64,000 bases of DNA from an uncultured Nitrospira sp. (lineage in GTDB: Bacteria; Nitrospirota; Nitrospiria; Nitrospirales; Nitrospiraceae). The stretch's first letter is position 1. Each line of letters begins with the position of its first letter. A model generated the notes under the pieces. The model did no database searches. It was not told the DNA's origin and saw nothing but the letters and a program-made list of their open reading frames with translations. Positions 33,072 to 42,024 of the stretch are shown piece by piece. Made by a program: the position numbers and the translations under genes. The stretch spans positions 1 through 64,000 of the forward strand of contig CABVRX010000002.1 in NCBI GenBank assembly GCA_902500825.1, written 5' to 3'.

Positions 33072-33410
33072 ATGATTCGTGTCGTTGTGGTGTCGCTGCT
33101 GACGGGCCTGTTGTCATTGGGCGTCGGTCTAGTCGGTTGGGCAGCGGATAACGATGGCAGCAAGCTTGCGATCGTAAGCCCGACGCAGGGCGCAGTGATA
33201 AAGGGCGATTCTGTCGAAGTGCGGTACAAGCTGTCGAATGGCGTTCAAGCAACGCACATCCATTGTTATGTGGATGGAGAGTATCAAAAAGGGTTTAAGG
33301 GTGTGGTCAAAGGGCTCACGCGCGGCTCGCATGAGATCAAGCTTGTGGCGGCGAGTCACGATCACGACGCGCTGGGCGCCGAAGCGGTGGTTACGATTGA
33401 GGTGGAATGA
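33072..33410 (+). CDS. Secreted Ig-like small protein
   Basis: A 112-residue secreted protein. The signal is MIRVVVVSLLTGLLSLGVGL, probable cleavage after GWAA. The mature part is one immunoglobulin-like beta sandwich: KLAIVSPTQGAVIKGDSVEV, HIHCYVDGEYQKGFKGVVKG and GSHEIKLVAASHDHDAL. A His-rich pattern (HIHC, SHDHD) could bind metal, which is speculative. An ideal AAGGAGG precedes the ATG. A frame 39 codons longer is rejected on that basis. Confidence 0.7.
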   Translation: MIRVVVVSLLTGLLSLGVGLVGWAADNDGSKLAIVSPTQGAVIKGDSVEVRYKLSNGVQATHIHCYVDGEYQKGFKGVVKGLTRGSHEIKLVAASHDHDALGAEAVVTIEVE

Positions 33411-33518
33411 TGCCGACGAGGTAGCGGTTTCCACGTTCTTGTATATTTCGGGCCAGGGGTCCGGCATCCGGAGCGTGGACGCGGTTCGGGGACAGGCATT
33501 GCGACAATCTGGGGCTCG

Positions 33519-34103
33519 ATGAGTACAACAACTGAAAAGGCGAAGATGCTGGCCGGCGAGCTCTATCGCTCGACTGATCCAGAGCTCGTTGCAGATGCGC
33601 AACGGGCGCAACGCCTGGTGGCTCAGTATAATGCCGCCTCAAGCGAGGCGGCAGAGGGTCGTCTCGCGCTGCTACGTCAGCTCTGTCGTTCGGTCGGGGA
33701 CGGCACAGTCATCAGGCCGTTCTTCGCCTGCGACTATGGGTATAACATCCGGCTCGGACGGAACGCCTTCATCAATTTTAACTGCGTCTTTCTCGACTGC
33801 GCGCCGATCGAGATCGGGGATAACCTCCAAATGGGACCAGCTGTGCAGATCTATACCGCGGCGCATCCGCTTGAGGCGGATGTACGGCGATCCGGCCTTG
33901 AATATGCTCGCCCGATCCGTATCGGAAACGATGTGTGGATCGGAGGCGGTGCGATCATTCTTCCAGGCGTGACCATCGGCGACCGCAGCGTCATTGGCGC
34001 AGGCAGCGTTGTGGTGCGCGACGTCCCGGCGGCCAGGGTTGTTGCGGGTAATCCAGCGCGTATCATTCGCTCCTTGGATGGCAGCAACGGCGTGGATGTG
34101 TGA
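33519..34103 (+). CDS. Maltose/galactoside O-acetyltransferase-type protein
   Basis: A 194-residue left-handed beta-helix acetyltransferase of the LacA/Maa type. The N-terminal Mac helix reads MLAGELYRSTDPELVADAQR. The hexapeptide region includes GYNIRLGRNAFINFNCVFLD and VWIGGGAIILPGVTIGDRSV, ending VVAGNPARII. The catalytic His is in YTAAHPLEAD. It transfers acetyl from acetyl-CoA to a sugar. Preceded by GTCGGGGCTCG with only a weak ribosome-binding site. Confidence 0.85.
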   Translation: MSTTTEKAKMLAGELYRSTDPELVADAQRAQRLVAQYNAASSEAAEGRLALLRQLCRSVGDGTVIRPFFACDYGYNIRLGRNAFINFNCVFLDCAPIEIGDNLQMGPAVQIYTAAHPLEADVRRSGLEYARPIRIGNDVWIGGGAIILPGVTIGDRSVIGAGSVVVRDVPAARVVAGNPARIIRSLDGSNGVDV

Positions 34104-34156
34104 AAGAAATCTGAAGCGAACAACGACCTTATAGTTTAGCAACAGCGCCTGAGTGT

Positions 34157-34835
34157 GTGGAGCCTGAAGAAGCGCAGACCGCCGGGTGGTGGGTTGATCA
34201 CTTGTTCATGGCCGCCGTGCAGACGGTGAAGGGACTATCCAACAGCAGGGGTGGGGCCTCACTACGACGGGAGGACCCGGAATTCGTCCAATTGGTCAAG
34301 CCCCTCCGGCGGATCCAGGAGTCCGCTTCGGTGGGGTTACGCGCCGATGTCACCAAAGATAAGAAGGGCGAAAGGCCTCGTGATGTTTTTTGCGATGAAA
34401 AAGGTTCCACCGGAGATTCAGAAGAGATGGAAGCCGTGAAACGTCTCCTCGGCTTGAGCCGGGAGAAGACGGAGTTTTCTGTGGTGTATGGCGCGGCGCC
34501 GGACCGGGATGATGTCATTGCTTTGCATACTCGTTCAGGATTCCAGATCCTGTATGAGTTGGCGACTTTCGTGGAGGTTCCCGAAGCGCATGAGAGAGAG
34601 CAGCGCGCCTATCCGCATCTTCCAACTCCACCAGTGGGTCAGGAAACCCCGTCCGCCGTTGATTCGTATCGTGAGCGGCGAAACGAAGCCGACGGATGCC
34701 TTCGCCAAGGTGTACTATAACGACCGATGGTATTGGGTCGAGAATCGTGATCTCGCGTCGAAGGGATTATTCTCCTTCCTCCTCGTCAACCCTGGTTGCG
34801 TCTTCGGACCACCACCTTTTTCTTGGGAGGCCTGA
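34157..34835 (+). pseudogene. Conserved hypothetical gene, frameshifted
   Basis: Two frames encode one conserved protein. The first (from GTG 34157) ends sensibly with ALHTRSGFQILYELATFVEV and PEAHERE, then turns into unlikely sequence. A second frame picks up with RIFQLHQWVRKPRPPLIRIV and SGETKPTDAFAKVYYND, then RWYWVENRDLASKGLFSFLL. From memory, a family of hypothetical proteins has the order TRS-x-ILxxLS-x-VEVP then A-V-YR-x-WFWIDDRDxxSKxxF in one chain, so a one-base shift near 34590-34600 is inferred. The C-terminus after FLL also looks wrong. It may be a real lesion or a sequencing error. Confidence 0.6.
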
Positions 34836-34906
34836 GCCTGTTGGCGTCGCTCTTGAGAATCGGTAATTCGGGAGATCATACTGAGCATCTCTGGGTGGGC
34901 GCGATC

Positions 34907-36100
34907 ATGCATGAGATGACCCGCAAGAGACTTACGTTAGGCCTCGTTCTTTTCATAGGAGCATCCGGCCTGTTCGGGTGCAAGGGCGAAGCCGGCTCTT
35001 CCGCGCCTCGTCCGATTCCAGAAGTCCAGGTCGTCGAAATCACCACTCAGACTGTTCCCGATGAACCGGAGTTTATCGGGCAAGCCGAAGCATCGAGCAT
35101 CGTCGAGATCCGCCCGCAAGTCACCGGCATCATCAAGCAACGGTTTTTTCCCGAGGGGCGCGACGTCAAGCAAGGCGATCGTCTCTACGAGATCGATCCC
35201 GTACCCTTTCGGGCGGCATTCGTGAGCGCGAAAGGACGAGTCGCGCAAGCCGAGGCGCGGGTCGTCCAAGCCAAGCAAGATCTGGCGCGCGTCAAGCCGT
35301 TGCTTGTCGAAGATGCCGTCAGCCAGAAAGATGTCGACGATGCGATCGCGGAAGACCTTGCCGCGCGGGCGGCGCTGGAGGCGGCGAGGGGAGACCTGAT
35401 CAAGGCGAAATTCGATCTGGACAATACGCTCATCGTGGCTCCGGTCGACGGCTTGATCGAGCGAACGCGTTACTACCAGGGCCGGCTGGTCACCGCGCAG
35501 ACGGACCTCCTGACCGTCATTCATCAAGTCGATCCCATATACGTGATCGTGAGCGCGCCTGAGAGTTTTCTCCTCAAGCGGAGACGTGACACCCTCTCGA
35601 AACGGATTCAGCACCCGGGGATCTACAAGTTGACGGGCACCATCATCTTCGTAGACGGAACGACCTATGCGCATGAGGGCGTGTTGGATTTTGCGGATAT
35701 CGGATTGCAGGTCCAGACTGGTTCCCGGCAAGCGCGGGTGGTGTTCCCGAACCCCGATCGGGTGTTGTTGCCCGGACAGTTCGTGACCGTGCGTTTTCAC
35801 GGAGTGTCGAAGCCCAATGCCATTCTTGTTCCGCAACGCGCGGTCCAGCAGGGACCGAAGGGGGCCGTCGTCTATGTCGTCAGTCAGGGGAACCAAGTGG
35901 AAGTCCGAGACGTGAAGGCGACGGATTGGCAAGGCGATTGGTGGATCATCGAGGAAGGGCTTCGGGCTGGGGAGCAGGTCATGGTGGAGGGATTCCAGCG
36001 AGTCGTACCAGGAGCCCAGGTCAAGCCTGTCACGGTTGCCTCGACGGCATTCAAAACACCGCCATCGTCGGCCGTCGGTGATGCGGAACAGCCGAAATGA
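34907..36100 (+). CDS. RND efflux periplasmic adaptor lipoprotein (operon 1)
   Basis: A 397-residue membrane-fusion protein of the AcrA/MexE type. The signal ends in lipobox GLFGCKG. Barrel-sandwich (VEIRPQVTGIIKQRFFPEGR), alpha-hairpin (AQAEARVVQAKQDLARVKPL, VSQKDVDDAIAEDLAARAAL), the second lipoyl half (APVDGLIERTRYYQGRLV) and beta-barrel/membrane-proximal domains are in normal order. ATG 34907 is chosen; 34916 is possible. Its stop overlaps the pump ATG by four bases. It is a close paralogue of the adaptor at 59374. Confidence 0.85.
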   Translation: MHEMTRKRLTLGLVLFIGASGLFGCKGEAGSSAPRPIPEVQVVEITTQTVPDEPEFIGQAEASSIVEIRPQVTGIIKQRFFPEGRDVKQGDRLYEIDPVPFRAAFVSAKGRVAQAEARVVQAKQDLARVKPLLVEDAVSQKDVDDAIAEDLAARAALEAARGDLIKAKFDLDNTLIVAPVDGLIERTRYYQGRLVTAQTDLLTVIHQVDPIYVIVSAPESFLLKRRRDTLSKRIQHPGIYKLTGTIIFVDGTTYAHEGVLDFADIGLQVQTGSRQARVVFPNPDRVLLPGQFVTVRFHGVSKPNAILVPQRAVQQGPKGAVVYVVSQGNQVEVRDVKATDWQGDWWIIEEGLRAGEQVMVEGFQRVVPGAQVKPVTVASTAFKTPPSSAVGDAEQPK

Positions 36101-39100
36101 ACCTTGGTTTTTTTATCGACCGGCCGATTTTTGCCTCGGTCCTTTCCATCATTGTCGTGGTGGTAGGGCTCGTGGCGATGCTGGCCCTGCCCATCGCTCA
36201 ATTTCCTGAAATCACTCCCCCGGTGGTACAGATCGAGGCCGACTATCCCGGCGCGAGCGCGGAAGTCGTGGCGGAATCGGTCGCCCGTCCCATCGAATTG
36301 CAGCTTCCCGGAATCGACCATCTTCTCTACTTCGATTCGACGAGTACGAACGACGGTCACATGACCATCAAACTGACCTTCGAAATCGGCACGAACGTCG
36401 ATATCGCGCAAGTCCAGGCGCAGAATCGCCAGAAGCTGGCCGAGCCGCAGCTTCCGCCGGAAGTCATTCGTCAAGGCGTGACCGTTAAAAAAATGTCGCC
36501 GGATTTGCTGACCGTCATGGTGCTTCACTCCGACGACCCGCAGCAAGATGCGCTCTTTCTCTCGAATTTCGCGATTCTACGCGTCCTCGACAATATCAAG
36601 CGGCTGCCCGGCGTCGGCGATGCGCTGGTCTTCGGACAACAAAACTACAGCATGCGTCTTGTCCTCGATCCGGTGCGCATGGCGCAGTTGGGTCTGACAC
36701 CGACCGACATCGCGACGGTCGTGCGTGAACAGAACCGTGACTTTCCGGCCGGAACCGTGGGACGAGAGCCCATGCCGATCTCCACGGAACTCACTCTTCC
36801 ACTCTTTGCCGACGGACGTATGTCCGACGTGCACGAATTCGAGAACATGATCGTTCGAGCGCTGCCGAACGGGTCGATGGTTCGCCTTAAAGATGTCGCG
36901 CGGGTCGAGTTGGGGGCGCAATCCTACGTGCTCGAAGGCCGCTATAACCGCAAACCCACCGCGCTGCTTCTCACCTTTCTGTTACCCGGCGCCAACGCTC
37001 TCGACACCGTCAAGGGAATTCGCGGGGAAATGGACAGGCTGAGCAAGATTTTTCCACCCGGCGTCACGTATGACATTCCCTACGACACGACACGCTTTGT
37101 CGATGTCTCCATCAAGGAAGTGGTCAAGACCTTGGGAGAAGCCATGGTCTTGGTGGTGCTGGTGGTGTACCTCTTTCTTCAAAGCTGGCGTGCCACATTG
37201 ATTCCCGTCCTGGCGGTTCCGGTCTCACTGATCGGAACCTTTGCGGGGATGGCGGCTCTCGGGTTCTCGATCAATACCCTCACCCTCTTCGGTCTGGTGC
37301 TCGCCATCGGGATTGTGGTGGATGATGCCATCGTGGTCGTGGAAAACGTGGAGCGCCACATGGCGAATGGACTGTCACAGAAAGATGCGGCTAAGAAGGC
37401 CATGGGGGAGGTGGCCGGCCCTGTGATCGCCATCGTGCTGGTGCTGTGCGCGGTCTTTGTGCCTGTGGGATTTCTCGGAGGGATTATCGGTCAATTGTAC
37501 AAGCAGTTTGCGATCACGATTGCGGTCTCCGTCGCGATTTCCGGGTTTGTTGCACTGACGCTGAGTCCGGCCCTCTGTGCTCTCGTGCTGAAGCCGAGCC
37601 ATGGACCACGCACAGGCTTCTTCGGACTATTTAACCGGCTGTTCGAATGGGTCCAAATTCGGTACTCGACAAGCGTGGGGTTCACGTTGAAACACATGGC
37701 GCTCTCGCTGGCGCTATGCGTGGTCGTGATCGGGGTCGCAGTCAAATTGTTCACGGTGATTCCCGTAGCCTTCTTGCCGGAAGAAGACCAGGGGTATTTT
37801 ATTACCGTCGTTCAGCTGCCGGATGGAGCGTCGAAAAAACGGACGGACGCAGTCGTCGATCGAATCGAGCAGTACTACCATACCCTGCCCGCGATCTATG
37901 GAACAGAGGCGTTGTCGGGGCAGAATTTCGTCTTTGGCACCAGAGGAACTAATACGGCGACCCTCTTTGCGCCTCTCAAACACTGGGACGAACGTACGAG
38001 CCGACAGGATCATGTCAAGGCTCTGATCGGTGGCGCGTTCGGAGAGTTTGCGAAAATTCCCGGCGCGCTGCTCCTGGCGTTTAATGCTCCCTCGATTCGT
38101 GGTCTGGGCGCTACCGGCGGCTTTTCCGTGCAACTGCAAGACCCGAGCGGCGGGGATTTTAAGCGGTTCGGCGCGGTCGCTCAGGAGTTCGTCGAAAAGG
38201 CGAGGCAGGACCCGGCGATCGGGGCGGTCAGTACCAGTTTTCGCGTGAGCGCACCCCGCGTACACGCCAAGATCAATCGAGAGAGGGCCAAGACGCTCGG
38301 TGTGCCGATCTCCGAAGTATTCGACACGCTTCAGGCCTACTTCGGTAACATGTACGTCAACGATTTCGTGAAGTTCGGTCGTGTCTATCGGGTCCAGACC
38401 GAAGCGGAGCCGCAGTATCGATCGCGTCCGGCCGATATCAGCAAGATCTACGTTCGGGCATCGAACGGCCGAGACTCAACGATGATCCCCCTGGACACGG
38501 TGGTTACCACGACCTATTCCAGCGGGCCTGACCCCGTGACCCATTTTAATGGATTCAATACCGCGCTTGTCTTGGGGGCAGCGGCGCCGGGCTACAGTTC
38601 CGGGCAAGCGCTCGATGCGTTGGCACGGGTGGCGCAAGAGGTCTTGGCTCCTCAGGGGTTCGATATCGATTGGAGCGGCATTTCTTATCAGGAACGGAAG
38701 GCCGGCTCTCAGTCTGTGGTTGCGTTCGGATTCGGCTTGCTCATGGTGTTCCTGGTGCTGGCTGCTCAGTACGAGAGCTGGACAGTCCCGTTTGCCGTGA
38801 TCCTGGCCGTGCCGTTCGGGGTGTTCGGCGCCCTGTCGGCGGTGTGGTTGTCGGGGATGGCCAACGATATTTATTTCCAGATCGGCCTCGTCACACTCAT
38901 CGGGCTTGCGGCCAAGAACGCCATTCTCATCGTGGAGTTTGCGAATCAACGATACCAGCACGGTCTCTCGTTGAGAGATGCGACGATCGAAGCGGCGCGA
39001 CTTCGGTTTCGCCCCATCCTCATGACCTCATTGGCGTTTATTCTCGGCGTGGTGCCCTTGGTCGTTGCCGGTGGCGCCGGCGCGGCCAGCCGACATTCGA

Positions 39101-39279
39101 TCGGCACGGGCGTGTTCGGAGGGATGATCGCCGCGACGATTCTTTCCGTCTTGTTTGTCCCCTTGTTCTTCCTGTTGATCCGAAGATTGGGAAAGCCGGT
39201 TACCGGACCTGTCCAACGAGACAGAATCGGAGAGGACCGTACCGGACTCACTTCGAGTTCCGCGCAAGGGGAACATTGA
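36097..39279 (+). CDS. RND multidrug efflux pump, HAE1/AcrB family (operon 1)
   Basis: A 1,060-residue inner-membrane proton-driven pump, the usual length. It starts MNLGFFIDRPIFASVLSIIV, the family hallmark. Proton-relay residues are visible: Asp-Asp in LAIGIVVDDAIVVVENVERH (TM4) and Lys in GLVTLIGLAAKNAILIVEFA (TM10). Large periplasmic porter loops include QNFVFGTRGTNTATLFAPL. Typical substrates are drugs, detergents or solvents, but specificity cannot be read from sequence. Followed two bases later by an outer-membrane factor, giving a complete tripartite system. Confidence 0.95.
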   Translation: MNLGFFIDRPIFASVLSIIVVVVGLVAMLALPIAQFPEITPPVVQIEADYPGASAEVVAESVARPIELQLPGIDHLLYFDSTSTNDGHMTIKLTFEIGTNVDIAQVQAQNRQKLAEPQLPPEVIRQGVTVKKMSPDLLTVMVLHSDDPQQDALFLSNFAILRVLDNIKRLPGVGDALVFGQQNYSMRLVLDPVRMAQLGLTPTDIATVVREQNRDFPAGTVGREPMPISTELTLPLFADGRMSDVHEFENMIVRALPNGSMVRLKDVARVELGAQSYVLEGRYNRKPTALLLTFLLPGANALDTVKGIRGEMDRLSKIFPPGVTYDIPYDTTRFVDVSIKEVVKTLGEAMVLVVLVVYLFLQSWRATLIPVLAVPVSLIGTFAGMAALGFSINTLTLFGLVLAIGIVVDDAIVVVENVERHMANGLSQKDAAKKAMGEVAGPVIAIVLVLCAVFVPVGFLGGIIGQLYKQFAITIAVSVAISGFVALTLSPALCALVLKPSHGPRTGFFGLFNRLFEWVQIRYSTSVGFTLKHMALSLALCVVVIGVAVKLFTVIPVAFLPEEDQGYFITVVQLPDGASKKRTDAVVDRIEQYYHTLPAIYGTEALSGQNFVFGTRGTNTATLFAPLKHWDERTSRQDHVKALIGGAFGEFAKIPGALLLAFNAPSIRGLGATGGFSVQLQDPSGGDFKRFGAVAQEFVEKARQDPAIGAVSTSFRVSAPRVHAKINRERAKTLGVPISEVFDTLQAYFGNMYVNDFVKFGRVYRVQTEAEPQYRSRPADISKIYVRASNGRDSTMIPLDTVVTTTYSSGPDPVTHFNGFNTALVLGAAAPGYSSGQALDALARVAQEVLAPQGFDIDWSGISYQERKAGSQSVVAFGFGLLMVFLVLAAQYESWTVPFAVILAVPFGVFGALSAVWLSGMANDIYFQIGLVTLIGLAAKNAILIVEFANQRYQHGLSLRDATIEAARLRFRPILMTSLAFILGVVPLVVAGGAGAASRHSIGTGVFGGMIAATILSVLFVPLFFLLIRRLGKPVTGPVQRDRIGEDRTGLTSSSAQGEH

Positions 39280-39280
39280 A

Positions 39281-40714
39281 ATGCGTCTCTTCGCATTGAT
39301 AGGGGCCTCAGGGCTGGTGCTCTCCTGTGCGGTAGGGCCAGATTATTCCCGTCCCGATATTCCTGCCAAGGAGTCGTTCCGCATGGCCAACGAGTCGGCT
39401 GATTTACCGTCTCTGGCCAACATGCCCTGGTGGGAACTCTATCAGGACGAGGAGCTTCAACAGCTCATCCGTATTGCCTTGGAGGAAAACAAAGATCTCG
39501 AACGCGCGATTGCGACGATTGAAGAGTTTGAGGCTCGGCTGTTCATCGCGAAGACCGACTACATTCCTCAGATGACGGGTACCACCAACCTTCCTTTTGC
39601 AAGGTCGGGCGGCGTCCGTTTCCCGGGATTCCCCAGCCCCTTCAGTTATTACTTGCAGGGGAATCTCGCCTGGGAGATCGACGTGTGGGGACGAATTCGC
39701 CGGTCGAACGAAGCGGCTCGCGGCGACCTGCTGGCTCGGGAAGAAAACCGGCGCGCGATCATTTTGCAGCTGGTCGGCGGAGTCGCTCAAGCCTATTTCG
39801 AGCTACGGCAGTTCGATCTGCAATTGGAAATCGCCGAACGCACGTTGAAGGCATGGGAGGAATCCGTGCGAATCAGCCAGGCGCGGCACCGGCAAGGCCT
39901 GATTCACGGATTGGACCTTGAACAGTTCCAAGCCGAACGGGAAAACGCGGCGGCTCGCATCGCGGATTTGAAGCGCCAAGTGATCCTGAAAGAGAACGAG
40001 CTGAGTGTGTTGTTAGGGAGGAATCCCGGCCAGATCGTTCGAGGACAATCGCTGACCGACCAGGTGATGCCGCCCGTCGTGCCGGCCGGCCTTCCCTCCG
40101 AACTGCTGCGTCGACGGCCGGATGTCGTGCAGGCTGAACAGCAACTGGCTGCTGCGACGGCCAGGATCGGGGCGGCCAAAGCCGATCGCTTTCCAAAAGT
40201 TTCTCTTACGGGACTCCTCGGCATTGCGAATCCCAGCCTGTCCAAACTCTTCACCGCCGGGGGTGACTTCGGGGTCTTTGGCCCCACCCTGACCAGTCCT
40301 CTGCTGAATGCGGTGAGTCTCGGGTTTCAGCAAGACGCCGCTGAGGCTCAAGCCAGGCAAGCGGTGGCCCAATACAAACAGGCGATTCTCGTCGCCTTCA
40401 AAGAGGTTGAAGATGCGCTGGCGGGCGTCGCTATGGCACGTGAGCAAGCGGCTGCGCAGGAGAGACAGGTCAATGCGTTGAAAGCGGCCCTGCGCCTTGC
40501 GAATCTGCGGTACAAGGGCGGCCTCGCGAACTATTTGGACGTGCTGATCGCGCAACGAAACCTGTTCGACGCGGAATTGGCGCTCGCGACGACTCGCCGC
40601 CTGTACCTGACGTCGGTGGTCCAGCTCTACAAAGCCTTGGGCGGCGGATGGTTGCCCAGCGACCACAGTCGGGAACAACCGGGTGCCGAAGCTGTGAAAG
40701 TCGGGAATAACTGA
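39281..40714 (+). CDS. RND outer-membrane factor lipoprotein, NodT family (operon 1)
   Basis: A 477-residue TolC/OprM-like channel. The signal ends in a lipobox (GLVLSCAVGPDY), followed by the family entry YSRPDIPAKESFR and MPWWELYQDEELQQLIRIAL. Two repeated OEP domains follow, the first with ENKDLERAIATIEEFEARLF and the second with LLRRRPDVVQAEQQLAAATA and RIGAAKADRFPKVSLTG. It forms the outer-membrane exit duct for the pump encoded upstream. Length is normal. Confidence 0.9.
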   Translation: MRLFALIGASGLVLSCAVGPDYSRPDIPAKESFRMANESADLPSLANMPWWELYQDEELQQLIRIALEENKDLERAIATIEEFEARLFIAKTDYIPQMTGTTNLPFARSGGVRFPGFPSPFSYYLQGNLAWEIDVWGRIRRSNEAARGDLLAREENRRAIILQLVGGVAQAYFELRQFDLQLEIAERTLKAWEESVRISQARHRQGLIHGLDLEQFQAERENAAARIADLKRQVILKENELSVLLGRNPGQIVRGQSLTDQVMPPVVPAGLPSELLRRRPDVVQAEQQLAAATARIGAAKADRFPKVSLTGLLGIANPSLSKLFTAGGDFGVFGPTLTSPLLNAVSLGFQQDAAEAQARQAVAQYKQAILVAFKEVEDALAGVAMAREQAAAQERQVNALKAALRLANLRYKGGLANYLDVLIAQRNLFDAELALATTRRLYLTSVVQLYKALGGGWLPSDHSREQPGAEAVKVGNN

Positions 40715-40777
40715 CGTCGATGGTGGCGGATCTTCGGTGCTGAGACCATCTCCGTCTAACCTCTCTCATATAGGAAC

Positions 40778-41392
40778 ATGACGCACCAACTGATTGCATG
40801 CGAAGAATGCGATGCCCTCCACCGCCGGATCGCGTTGAACGCCGGATCTGCCGCGCACTGTACCCGCTGCGGCGCGGAGTTGTTCCGCTCTCGTGCATTC
40901 CACATCGATACGGTTCTGGCATTGACAGTCGGCAGCCTCGTGGTGTTTGTGTTGGCGAACGCATTCCCCATCGTGACTCTTGAAATGAAAGGAGTACGCA
41001 ACGGGTCGACGCTCTTGGGGGCGATTGTGACGCTCTACCGTGAAGGGATGCCGATCGTATCCGGGCTTGTGCTGGCGACGACGATCCTCTTCCCACTTAC
41101 GGAATTGATGATCCTCCTCTACCTGCTCGTTCCCTTGAGACAAGGCCGACTTCCGGCCCAGCTCCACCTCTTCACACGTGTCATTCAGACCATACGGCCG
41201 TGGGGAATGATCGAGGTGTTTCTGCTGGGCGTACTCGTTTCACTCGCGAAGCTGTCGAGTACAGCCAGTGTCCTGCCCGGTGTGGCTTTGTGGGCTTTTG
41301 CGGCGCTCACGGTGCTGCTCGCCGCCATTCTGATGTTTGACCCGCGCCACTTTCGGGATCTTGCGGAAGAGCTTGCAGGGAGTCATGCATGA
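40778..41392 (+). CDS. pqiA: PqiA-like inner-membrane protein, first half-size copy
   Basis: A 204-residue protein corresponding to one half of E. coli PqiA. An N-terminal zinc ribbon (CEECDALHRR ... CTRCGAEL) precedes four membrane helices, among them TVLALTVGSLVVFVLANAFP, LVLATTILFPLTELMILLYL and MIEVFLLGVLVSLAKLSSTA. PqiA is the membrane partner of the PqiB MCE protein in envelope lipid transport. It overlaps the second half-size copy by four bases (ATGA). Confidence 0.85.
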   Translation: MTHQLIACEECDALHRRIALNAGSAAHCTRCGAELFRSRAFHIDTVLALTVGSLVVFVLANAFPIVTLEMKGVRNGSTLLGAIVTLYREGMPIVSGLVLATTILFPLTELMILLYLLVPLRQGRLPAQLHLFTRVIQTIRPWGMIEVFLLGVLVSLAKLSSTASVLPGVALWAFAALTVLLAAILMFDPRHFRDLAEELAGSHA

Positions 41393-42024
41393 TGACCGCC
41401 GCCGACAAGGGGCTCATGGTGTGTCGCACGTGTGGGGCATTGTGCCGACGCGTCCGATCCATCTCTCAGACGCGATGCCCGCGCTGTTTTGACGCGGTCC
41501 GGTTCCGTAAACGGGACAGTATCGGCAGAACCTGGGCCTTCCTCATTGCGGCCTTGATCCTTTACATCCCGGCAAACGTGCTGCCGGTGACCGAGAGTCA
41601 TACATTATTTGGCACGCAACGGGATACCATCATGAGCGGGATCGTGCTGTTCTGGACCACTGGGTCGCCGTTCATCGCCGCCGTCATCTTCGCCGCGAGC
41701 GTGATGATCCCGATATTGAAATGTATCGCGCTTGCCCTCTTGGCCATCACGGCACAGCGGCGTTCGCGCTGGCGTCCTCAGCAGCGTGCGAAACTCTACC
41801 GGCTAATTGAATGGATCGGTCGCTGGTCGATGCTCGATGTCTTTGTGGTGGCCATCGTGGTCGCGCTCGTCCATCTCCGGTCGCTTGCGACGATCCATGC
41901 CGGCCCCGGCGTCGCGGCATTCGGAGCGGTCGTCGTCCTCACGATGCTGGCGTCCAAAAGTTTTGATCCCCGACTGATCTGGGATCCTGTCGAGACCAAC
42001 CATGACTCCAGACAACCACGATAA
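41389..42024 (+). CDS. pqiA: PqiA-like inner-membrane protein, second half-size copy
   Basis: A 211-residue homologue of the preceding gene: zinc ribbon CRTCGALCRRV ... CPRCFDAV, then helices TWAFLIAALILYIPANVLPV, GSPFIAAVIFAASVMIPILK and MLDVFVVAIVVALVHLRSLA. E. coli PqiA carries both modules in one chain of about 417 residues; here they are separate, overlapping genes. Overlaps pqiB by 23 bases. Confidence 0.85.
   Translation: MMTAADKGLMVCRTCGALCRRVRSISQTRCPRCFDAVRFRKRDSIGRTWAFLIAALILYIPANVLPVTESHTLFGTQRDTIMSGIVLFWTTGSPFIAAVIFAASVMIPILKCIALALLAITAQRRSRWRPQQRAKLYRLIEWIGRWSMLDVFVVAIVVALVHLRSLATIHAGPGVAAFGAVVVLTMLASKSFDPRLIWDPVETNHDSRQPR

Noticed and set aside
34937-36546. Long minus-strand frames under the RND adaptor and pump
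   Set aside because: Arg/Asp-rich complements of conserved plus-strand coding sequence.
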